A DNA stretch of 64,000 nt, taken from JBGSMF01 sp964651475. GTDB lineage: Bacteria; Chloroflexota; Anaerolineae; Fen-1058. How positions within the stretch are numbered: position 1 is the first letter of the stretch; every line of letters begins with the position of its first letter. Shown in pieces: positions 16,816 through 25,600 of the stretch. The translations under genes and the position numbers were made by a program. Below the pieces are notes generated by a model that did not search any database, was not told where the DNA came from, and saw nothing but the letters and a program-made list of their open reading frames with translations. Location of the stretch: positions 1 through 64,000 of the forward strand of contig CAZYXV010000007.1 in the NCBI GenBank assembly GCA_964651475.1, read 5' to 3'.

Positions 16816-18383
16816 TCGAGCCACCTGAGATAGTTGGTGTAACGTTGATGCAGATACTTGAGCTTGAGCGCGTCATCGAACACGTGGCCGTAGAGCTTGC
16901 GCCCCTTGCTCCATTCGGCCAGCAAACGCTCAATCTTGACCAGCCGCGCGCGCACCTCGGGCGCGGCCACACCTTCCAGTCCCCGGGCAAATTCTTGGTC
17001 AAGCTCGGCCAGCGGGTCATCCTGGTCAAGGTTCAAGCGATCATACTCGGCGCACGCCAGGTCGAATAGCTGCCTGATCCAACTGATGCGGTCAATGCGA
17101 AAGACGGCGTGGCCGGGCGCTTCAAACCAGGGCGAATCGAGGTCGGGCGTCAGCTTGTCGTGCAAAACAAAAGGCAGAATCTGCCGCAGATCATCCAGCC
17201 CCACCTGGCGGTTGCCCCGGAAATACGCCAACGCTTTGGCAAAGGCCATCATCGTCATCAGCGTGCGCACAGACAGCCCGTTGCACGTCTGGCTGCCCAG
17301 ATCCTTCAAGCGGTCTTTGCCCGTTTCTTGGGCAAACAGCGCGTGCAAGTCGGCGTTGGCCACGCGGGCGGTATCTTTGGTCTTGTACTCTACCTGTTCA
17401 GCCGCCATTTCGCAAAACTCGAACTGGCTGGCAAAAAATTCCATGCGGCGGCGCAGTTCGGGCGGCAGCGTCACATTCAAGACCTCGCGGTACATCCGCT
17501 CGCTTTCTTGCTCGGTAAAGATGATTTGCGGCGGCACGACTTCTTCGGGGCGGATGTTTTCCTCGATCCGGACGAGCAAGTCGCGCAAAAAGCGAGTGTT
17601 GAAATGCAGCGCCACGACGACAATGTCAATCCTATCGCGCAGCGCCTCGATGACCTGGTAGGTGCCGCCCCCAGCGTCGTCGTTGGCAGTGAGGTACCAG
17701 GCCGCTTCGGGACATTCGTAAATGTGATCCAGGATTTCGGCATAATTATCGGCCATCACCGTGAGCAGCGCCGATTGGGTGCGGGTGGGAATGCGGTTGT
17801 ATTCGTCAATGATCTTGACGCGCATCCCCAACCACTTGCGCCAGGCAATGCGAATGTCGTCTATCTTTTGCGCGTTGACCAAATCGGCCGGCAAGGGATT
17901 GCCGAGCAAATCGGAAATGGTCATTTGCGGCTGGCCGTGCAGCATGGCGCGCCGGACATCTTGGACCGAATACCCCGCCAGCACGCCCATCAGAACGGCG
18001 CTGGACGTTTTGCCGCGTCCCGGCCCGCCCACCAGCAAGCAGCGCCGCCGCACGGCAAAATTCAACAGCGGCATCAAAACAAAGCTGGAATAACTCTGGG
18101 CAGAGGGCAAATTGAGCCGGGCTTTGCTATCGCCCAGCACCAGGCTCTGGCTGGGGCCATCGTTGTACTCGATATCGTAATGCGGGCTGATGATGGCGTG
18201 GTTGACGATCCAGAAATAAGCCTGGCGGAGCTTTTCGTCCAGCGGCAGGCCCGCGCTTTCAGCCTGAGCATCTGCCACCGGCCCCCTGTACAAATCGGCC
18301 ACGTCGAACTGCCTGGTCGGCGCCTGGGCGTGAGGATTGGTCGGCGCTTGCGAGACGCGCTGAAAGAGGTTCAAGTCTGGCAT
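16803..18383 (-). CDS. MoxR-family AAA+ ATPase
   Basis: 526 residues. Walker A is GGPGRGKTS (about 118-126), Walker B is VKIIDEYNRIP (about 189-199), and sensor 1 is YLTANDD (about 230); the lid region follows. The pattern is that of MoxR/RavA-like remodelling ATPases that work with partner proteins. An additional C-terminal helical extension (about 400-526) is longer than in minimal MoxR proteins. ATG 18383 has AAAGGA upstream; an earlier in-frame start (18449) has none. No vWA partner gene, the usual companion, is seen in the window. It heads the overlapping set that continues with the bpX-like and EAD-NUDIX genes. Confidence 0.85.
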   Translation of the reverse strand: MPDLNLFQRVSQAPTNPHAQAPTRQFDVADLYRGPVADAQAESAGLPLDEKLRQAYFWIVNHAIISPHYDIEYNDGPSQSLVLGDSKARLNLPSAQSYSSFVLMPLLNFAVRRRCLLVGGPGRGKTSSAVLMGVLAGYSVQDVRRAMLHGQPQMTISDLLGNPLPADLVNAQKIDDIRIAWRKWLGMRVKIIDEYNRIPTRTQSALLTVMADNYAEILDHIYECPEAAWYLTANDDAGGGTYQVIEALRDRIDIVVVALHFNTRFLRDLLVRIEENIRPEEVVPPQIIFTEQESERMYREVLNVTLPPELRRRMEFFASQFEFCEMAAEQVEYKTKDTARVANADLHALFAQETGKDRLKDLGSQTCNGLSVRTLMTMMAFAKALAYFRGNRQVGLDDLRQILPFVLHDKLTPDLDSPWFEAPGHAVFRIDRISWIRQLFDLACAEYDRLNLDQDDPLAELDQEFARGLEGVAAPEVRARLVKIERLLAEWSKGRKLYGHVFDDALKLKYLHQRYTNYLRWLEWKS

Positions 18384-18439
18384 AGTTTGGCTTTTTCCTT
18401 TCGATGCTCGGAATCCATCCACCCTTGCAAGGGTCTTGA

Positions 18440-18700
18440 ACCTTTGCAAAGATTCACCTGCCCCTCAGACATGATGATATACCCATCCTGGCGTATCGTC
18501 AACACGCCGGCGCGACCACCGTGCGCGACGAGGGCATTTTATCCAACAGCCGCACGCTCACAGAACTGATGCCACTCGGGGCAGCGGAATGGAATCGGCC
18601 CCAATACGCACGCCTGGCATCAGCTGGCTACATGCCCACCGCGCCGCCAAACGGCTATGGCAAACGCTACATCGCCTCAGCGCAAGAGGAGGCAAGTTAG
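18440..18700 (+). pseudogene. Possible 3' remnant of a gene
   Basis: A stop-free frame (after TGA at 18437, up to TAG 18698-18700) reads like real protein, with segments such as RDEGILSNSRTLTELMP and PPNGYGKRYIASA, but has no plausible start codon or ribosome binding site. The stretch carries normal codon composition for this window. I do not recognise the family. It may be the tail of a decayed gene or chance coding-like sequence. The flanking 18384-18440 holds short repeats (CCTTGCAAGGGTCTTGAACC) and the promoter area of the MoxR operon. Confidence 0.3.
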
Positions 18701-18717
18701 CCCGGCGCAGCGCGCTC

Positions 18718-18755
18718 ACAAAACAAATCCCCGGCCTGCATAACAGGCTGGGGAT
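18718..18755 (-). terminator. Rho-independent terminator of the PepSY lipoprotein gene
   Basis: Read on the minus strand, ATCCCCAGCCTG and CAGGCCGGGGAT form a 12-bp stem (one G-T pair) with a 5-nt loop, followed by TTTGTTT. It is 32 bp after the lipoprotein stop codon. Confidence 0.8.
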
Positions 18756-18786
18756 GTTTCCTCAAATCACGGCGCTAATCTAACAA

Positions 18787-19497
18787 TTACAGTGCAGTGG
18801 CCAAGAGCACCTTGCCGGTCTTGGCGTCTACGTGCACGGTGTATTTGACCATATAATCTTTGGCCGTATAGTTGGCTACCCACTTGAGGTTGCCTTGTCC
18901 ATCGTTAACGAGCGAAAGTTGCAGTTGGGCAATCTCGCCACCCTTGCGCGCATCGGCTCCGCCGTTTTGCTCGGCAATAGACAGGGCCTTGTCGCTGTCT
19001 ATCAACGACGTCGGATCGGGGACCGAACGATCGTCCGTCATCGGGCTATCAACCGGGGTGCCGGGCTGCGGCGCGCCGTTCACGACGTTAACGGTATACA
19101 GCGCTTTGGCAGAAGGTGAGTAAAACTGCACTGCCCACATTGTCGGCTTGATGGTGCCGTCGCTTTCAAACAGCGCGGCGCCAGCAACACCCACCTGGAT
19201 CAATACTGCATCTGATTGCCACTTGGCGGCTTCAGGCGCGGCCAGCTTGTAAGCAGCCAGGCCGGTCAGCGCTCCTGCGGCGGGCGCAGGCGCCTCTGTC
19301 GGCGCAGCCGCTGGCTGGGTCGGCTCGGGCGCCTTGGTCGGCTCGGCCGTCGGCTTGTCGGGCGCCTTGGTCGGCTCAGCGGCCCGGGTTGGTTCTACTT
19401 TGGCCGCCGGCGTTGCAGCGCCGCCGCCACACCCCGTTAACAAGGCCGCCATCACAATCAACACAATAACAACCTGGAATAAATGCCTGACGTTCAT
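18787..19497 (-). CDS. Lipoprotein with PepSY-like C-terminal domain
   Basis: 236 residues. The signal peptide ends in a lipobox, LLTGC, followed by GGG. A Pro/Thr/Ala/Lys-rich linker (about 28-80, PTKAPEPT repeats) spans the outside of the membrane. The globular part ends in KYTVHVDAKTGKVL, the strand signature of PepSY domains, often linked to protease inhibition or sensing. ATG 19497 has AAGGAGAAG 3-5 nt upstream. In the same frame upstream lies a run of eight ATG codons (19519-19542), which are unlikely starts. The terminator of the giant gene lies between the two genes, so this gene needs its own promoter. Confidence 0.75.
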   Translation of the reverse strand: MNVRHLFQVVIVLIVMAALLTGCGGGAATPAAKVEPTRAAEPTKAPDKPTAEPTKAPEPTQPAAAPTEAPAPAAGALTGLAAYKLAAPEAAKWQSDAVLIQVGVAGAALFESDGTIKPTMWAVQFYSPSAKALYTVNVVNGAPQPGTPVDSPMTDDRSVPDPTSLIDSDKALSIAEQNGGADARKGGEIAQLQLSLVNDGQGNLKWVANYTAKDYMVKYTVHVDAKTGKVLLATAL

Positions 19498-19518
19498 TTT
19501 CTTCTCCTTCATTGTCGT

Positions 19519-19542
19519 CATCATCATCATCATCATCATCAT
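19519..19542 (-). repeat. (CAT)8 trinucleotide microsatellite in the leader of the lipoprotein gene
   Basis: Eight uninterrupted CAT units (ATG on the coding strand), about 22-45 nt upstream of the lipoprotein start codon and in frame with it. Runs this long are uncommon outside phase-variable loci. Being trinucleotide, length changes would alter leader length, not frame. Confidence 0.9.
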
Positions 19543-19626
19543 GCAGCGCCTGATTCTTATGGAAACTGCTCTACTATCAGAGCAAACAGTCCCAGATTTT
19601 ACCAATAATCCGCATCTTGTCAACAT

Positions 19627-19662
19627 AAAAAAAGCCGGGTTTCTTGCAGAAACCCGGCTTTT
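19627..19662 (-). terminator. Rho-independent terminator of the 2651-aa gene
   Basis: A perfect 15-bp stem, AAAAGCCGGGTTTCT/AGAAACCCGGCTTTT, with a 3-nt loop. Read on the minus strand it is followed by TTTTTTT. It sits about 12 bp after the stop of the giant DUF11 gene. Confidence 0.92.
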
Positions 19663-19674
19663 CAGGCGTTACCT

Positions 19675-22600
19675 TTACGAGCTATTACGCAGCACCATCG
19701 GCAGATAGATGCGGTGCGATTCTGATTCTACGCTGACGGATCGGCTGTAGGCCACGGAGCCGCAGGCATTGGTGGCCGTGACGGCGACCGTGTGCGCACC
19801 CGCCGTCGTAAAGGTGTGCGCCACCGCCTGCCCGCTCTCCGGCGCGCCGCCGTCGAAACTCCACGCAAAGGTTGGGGCGGGATCGCCGGCGGTATAGGTG
19901 GCGGTAAAAGTGGCGGCCTGTTGGACGATGATGGGCACAGGCGCATAGGTAAAGCCGAGACCCGTCACCGGCGTACAGCCTGGTTGCACCGTCACTGCAT
20001 TGGCAAGCGCGTAGATATCAGTGTAGCCCAGGCTATCGGTGACCAGCAAGGTAACGGTGTAGGTGCCGGTCGCTGTATACGTATGGCTTGGATTCTGCGC
20101 GCCGCTTGTCCCCCCATCGCCAAAGGTCCACCCCCAATCTACAATGGCTGGACCATTCGTGGTTGAGGTATCAGTAAAGTAAACGGCGCTATTGACCAAC
20201 ACGCTTGTGGCGCTTTGATCAAAGTCTGCCACCAACGTTGGCGGATTGACCGTGACGGTTGTTTGCGCCGCGTCGCTATAGCCGCAGGCATCGGTGGCAG
20301 TAAAGACAACCGTGTAAGTGCCATCTTGCGTATAGACGTGCGAAGCGGTCAGCCCGCCGCTCACCGGTCCGGCTCCCCAATCCCACGCGTAGTCGAGTGG
20401 CGTGCCATTTGTGCCGGCTGTGGCCGTAAAGTAAATTGTGCCGCCAGCCACAGTCGTAGCCGGGCTGTGAGAAAGGCTGGTATTGATGGTCGGGGCGATG
20501 GTCGCCAGCGCCAGCGCCGGCCCCCAGTCGCTCGTCACACCCTGGTCGCTCGTAGCCACGCGATACCACTGGTTGGTGAAAGCGGCGCCCGCCGTGCAAG
20601 GCAGTGTCACGTTCGTCATCACCTGCGTCACGCCGCCATAGGCCGCCAGGCTGGCGATGTCCCAGCTTGCCACGCTGCCGCCAACCTCCAAAGGCAACGC
20701 ATCGGTTACTATGATGCCAGTGCCCATCTCATTGCCCACGTTGGTGACGGTAATGGTATAGGTCAACGACATGCCCGCCACCAGGCTGCTTGCGTAATCC
20801 TTGCCAATTTCAAAGTACGGCAGGGCGATGGCAACGTCATAGTAATTTGAATTGTCGTCATAGTAAGGCTCGGTGTCGCTGATGGGCTGGTCAGAGGCAA
20901 CCTCGGCCCAGTTGGTAAAGATGTCCAGGCCGGTGGCGGTATCGGTGATGCGCACGGTCAGATAGATAGCATCCTCGCCGCCAGCGGGCATATTGCCTGT
21001 GTTCCAGGCCAGGTGCACACTATCGTTCACGTCCGGCAGATAGGGCGCCCAACCCCACGAGCGGCGCGTGGCGGTGATAAATTCGAGGCCGGCCGGCAGT
21101 GTGTCTGTGACCCAGACGCTGCCCTGTGTATTCCACCACCACTGCCAGCCCTCGCGGTCATTGCCATAGGTCAGGCTAAAGGTGATGATTTCACCCGGCA
21201 ATGGATCGCCTGCCGCCAGGTTTTTCTTGACCCACAGATTGGGGCCGGTGGTCAAGACATACTCATCAGCGTTGTCACCTGGATTAGTATCATTCGGAAC
21301 AAGCGTCACCTCAGCCGTATTGGTAAAGATCAGGCCATCGGGGATTGGATTGGTGTCGGTAAAGACAGTAAAGTTGAACCCGACCCGCTCGCCCGGATAC
21401 AACGCCTCAAGCGTCACAGTCAAGCGATGGTTGGCTGGGTCGTCGAGCCAATTCCACCAGCGCCAATAGTTCATGTTGACCCCGCTGTTCATGTACATTG
21501 AGGCAGGATAGGTATCGGTAATAGTCACCCAATCCACTGGCGCATCGCCAACATTCTCGACGTCAACATTGTATTCAATCTGGCGCGTATCCCAGCCCCA
21601 ATCGTGCCAGTTGCCGCTCTTGCTCACGCGCAGGTTGGGGCCGTGGTCGTAGAGCGTTTCCACCCACGTGCTTGTATTATCGTCGTAACTGTCTTCGTCA
21701 GGCTGCGGGCTGACGGCGGCCGTGTTGGTCAGAATAGTGCCGGGCAAAGCCTCCGCATCAACCATCAAAGCGACTTCGATGTTACTGGCATAACCATTAT
21801 CCAGAGGGCCAACATTCCACACCACATAGCCAGGGCCAGAGGAGACCGGAACAAGCGGCACAGATGGCTGAGAGCGCCAGTGCAGCCAGGCATGGGCATA
21901 GGTGGTGCTCAGCGGCAGTGTATCGGTGACATAGATGTCGTCGGCCACAGGGACGTTGCCCGTGTTATTCAAGTCAATCCAGTAGCGAATCTCTCCGCCG
22001 GGCACCAGTTGGCCCCAATGCCACCGCTTGTTGAGGTTCAAGTTAGTGTGGGGGGTGTTTACGCTGCCCCACCACCAGGTTTCGTCGTCGCCGCTGCTCA
22101 GGTCGCTGGCCGCGTAAACCACAGCCATGTTGAAGATGGACAGGCCAGGCCAGGCATTTTCGTCCACGTGGGCGCGCACGTACACTTGCTCGCAGCGCCA
22201 ACTGCTGATCGAGGGCCGGCTGAGCGCCAGTTGATGATCGCTGCTGGATAGCTCAATCCAGCCGGCGCTTTCTGCCCACCAATACTGCAACGTCAGCGAA
22301 GGATGCAGCGTATCGGTGATGAACACCTGGCTGCTGGCGGTGGAGCCATTGTTGCACGGGTTGACCGTAAAGATCACATCGTAACCGGGGGCCGGGTCGC
22401 CCGTCCATGCCTGCTTGCCGATATTGAACTGCGTGTCATTGGCCACGACGTGGCCCGTCCACCAACTCTCCTTTTCTCCCGGGTCACCCTGATCGTAAGG
22501 ATTGCTGGTAGCGATCTGGACCGTGTTGGTGATGGTGTCCGATTCGACGGCGGTGATGTTGACAAACACGTCGAACTGGATCCAATCGCCCGGTTGCACC

Positions 22601-25600
22601 GTGCCCAACTCCCAGACAACAGGATTAGCGCCGGTAGAAGCAACCCCCGAGGTGTCAGTCAGGTAAGCCATTCCCCACATGGTATCGGTGATGACCACGT
22701 TTTCAGCAGCCAAGTCGCCGCCATTCTGGTATTGGACGTGGAAAGTAAAGTTGTTGCCCTCAGCCGGGTTGCCATCGGCCCCCATCTGGAGACGCAAGTG
22801 AGGCGCGGGATTGGCCGGGTGGGTTTGCACCCAGTCGCCATCTGGCTCGGTATAGTTAACGGCGACGTTGTGGCCGGGTTGGATGTCCCACTGACCAGCA
22901 AAGTTGCAGAAGAAACTGCCGCCGTCTGGGTCAACGCCGTAGACTTCAATGCCAGGCGGGCCATTATTTTCGTGGATCTCGCAGCGCACGGTAACCAGGT
23001 CAGGCGCAAGCCAGGGAGCGTCGAGTGTGCCGGAGACTGTTTCTGCATCCACATCCACCACGCCGTTGATGGTACCAACGTGCACGGTGGTAGTGTAGGA
23101 AACACTATTCAGCAGCCCGTAGACCCAGTCGCCTGGCGCGATGTTTGGATTGTTGGGTGTCCAATCCTCTCCATGAGTGTTAAAGCCGGATTGACCGCCC
23201 CACTCGGGAATAGGCCCTGTCGTAAGCACAGCCGTGGCCTTGACCGTGACGCCATCACCTTCGGTGAGTGTGAGCCAGGCCGTATGTCCTGGCTCATAGT
23301 TGCCGTTCACCCAATCGTGCTCATAGTCTACAGTAATGAGCAAATCCGGCGCTTGGAAGCGGCGATGGAAGATGACCTCGGCATAATCAATCTCGGTCTC
23401 GTAACGCACATAGCCTCTCGCGCCGCGCGGTACATCGCTGTAAGTAGCGGTGTAGTAGCCAGAAGCGTCTGTCGTCACCTCCTGGTAACCGCCTGGCCAG
23501 CCGCCGTGAATTTGCAATTGTTGGTTTGTCCAGCCCTCAATTTGCCCCCAAACCTGATCGGCGCTCGAATCTGCCTCGGCGGTGAAAGGATCGGGAATGA
23601 TGATGGTGACCGGCATAATGCCAGCGCCCGCCTCCACCACAATGGTGTCGCCGGCGTCAATCGGGCCAATCTCGTTGCCCACGCCCCAGCAACCATTGCA
23701 GCCGGGGTCGGCCCACGCCGTAACTTGAGCGTAGGGCGTCGTCAGCGTGACCCAGCCTGGCGCGGCCTGGCCCCACATGCCGCCGTTACTACCGGTAGGA
23801 TCTATCGTCAACTCAACCCGCTCCACTTCGGCATTGACGGCAACGTCAACGTAGGTGTTATCATCAGGCACAGTATCGCCGGGCGGCGTGGTAATTTCAA
23901 CCGTGTTGGTATACCATCGCGGGCGCGCGTTGGGATCGTCCAGGTTGGCATTGAACTGCAACCGGCCCGAATCGCCCGGATTTAGCTCTGAAAACTGCCA
24001 GGCCAGCACAGAGCTACCCAGGTTTTGGGAAATCAGCTGGTTCCAATCAAAGTCCATATTCCACCAGCCATCCCAAGTGGTGAACTCGGGTAGCGTGTCC
24101 GTCACCCAGGCGTTATAGATAGCCTGGTCGCCCACATTCTCAAAGCGAATCTGATAGTACAGTTGATCGTTATTGCCGCCGCGCCATTCGTGCTGCTTGC
24201 TCACGCGCAGGTTAGGTCCGGGTTCATTCAGAGTCACAGGGTAGCAACTGATATTGTTGCCCGGGGTGCTCTCGCCGCCGTCAATGCCCAGCGTGGCGCA
24301 GTTGGTGATAGTGTCGCCAGGCAGCAGAGCATCGCTCACATTCATTTGGATGTGGAACCAGCGCGAGCCATTTACGGGTAGCTCGCCCAGGTCCCAGATG
24401 ATTTGGTCACCGATGATGGTAGGATCGGGCAACGGTTCGTTTTGGCCCGGCTGGCCACCGCCCCAGTGAGCGTACTGGTAACTGAGGCCAGCGGGAATAG
24501 TATCGGTGATCCAGACGTGGGCAGCCATGTTACCCTCGTTGCCGTACCAGATAAAGTAATTGATCCACCCATCGGGTATTGGCACGCTCCTGTGAACGCT
24601 CTTGTCAAGCCGCAAATCGTAGCGCGGGCCGCTGACGTAGGCAGCGCTATTGACGCGCACGTTGTCGTTGGGGTCCACGTCGCCGGGGGTGGTGATGACA
24701 ACAGTGTTCTGCAGCACCGCGCCCAGCGGCGCAGCCGGATCGAGCAGCAGGCGCAGGTAGAGCGACTGGCACCAGTCGCCCGGCAGCCCCGGCGCGTAGA
24801 GCACGAGTTGGCCCCCAGTAGTGACCACCTCCGTCCAAAAGGCCTCCTCCCAGTTATCCGGGCGCCAGCTCACGAACGTTGTGAAAAGCGGCAGCGTGTC
24901 GGTCAGCCAGACGGGGCCATAGGCGGCGCCACGCTCGCTGCACAGGTGAATACGGTATTCAAACTCTTGCCCTGGCGCGGGGTCGCCAGGATTGGGATTT
25001 TTTCCCACGGCCACATCCACATCGCTCTCCCATACATCCACCGAACCGGTACACTGAGAGTCGTTGCCGGGATTATCATCACCGACCGCTGTAGTGGCAA
25101 TATATGCGCAGTTGGAGCCAATGACGCCACTGCCTGTGGGTACATCGTTACCCACCTGGAGTGTCACCATAAACGCCTCGTCGGCGCCCGGCGGCAGGTC
25201 GCCCAGGTACCAGGTGATAACGCCGGTCGGGCCAATGGTCGGCGCAACGCCGCTGGTATCGCCGGCCCACGTCGTTGACATGGGCAAAGTGTCCACAATG
25301 ATGGTATCGGCGGCAACACCATCGCCATTGTTGGCATAAGACACGCCATAGACATACACACCGCCGGGCCGGGCGTGGCCTGAGGGAGTCCACTTCCACA
25401 CCCCCACTTCGGGCGCGGGGAAGCGAAGCACGTTGCCCACCTGGTCGCCGTCCGGCTCTTGATACCACAGCCACACGTTTTGGCCGGGCTGCAAATCCCA
25501 CCCCAGGGTGAAAAAGTCAGTCACGTGGATACCGCCATTGGGGTCAAGCGTAAAGCCTTCGCCAGGGCCATTCTCAACATTGCAATTGACATTCAGCGTC

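Noticed and set aside
17109..18569. A 486-residue plus-strand open frame across the MoxR gene
   Set aside because: The minus strand encodes Walker A, Walker B and sensor 1 of MoxR; the plus frame is a codon-bias shadow.
13183..18786. A vWA gene completing a MoxR-vWA-propeller ternary system
   Set aside because: I searched the flanking frames for the DxSxS (MIDAS) pattern and saw none; the 361-aa protein does not show it either. Its absence is part of the finding on this operon.
22303..23985. A 560-residue plus-strand open frame inside the 2651-aa gene
   Set aside because: Antisense to a well-supported secreted protein with a strong promoter and terminator; low-complexity composition and no start signal.
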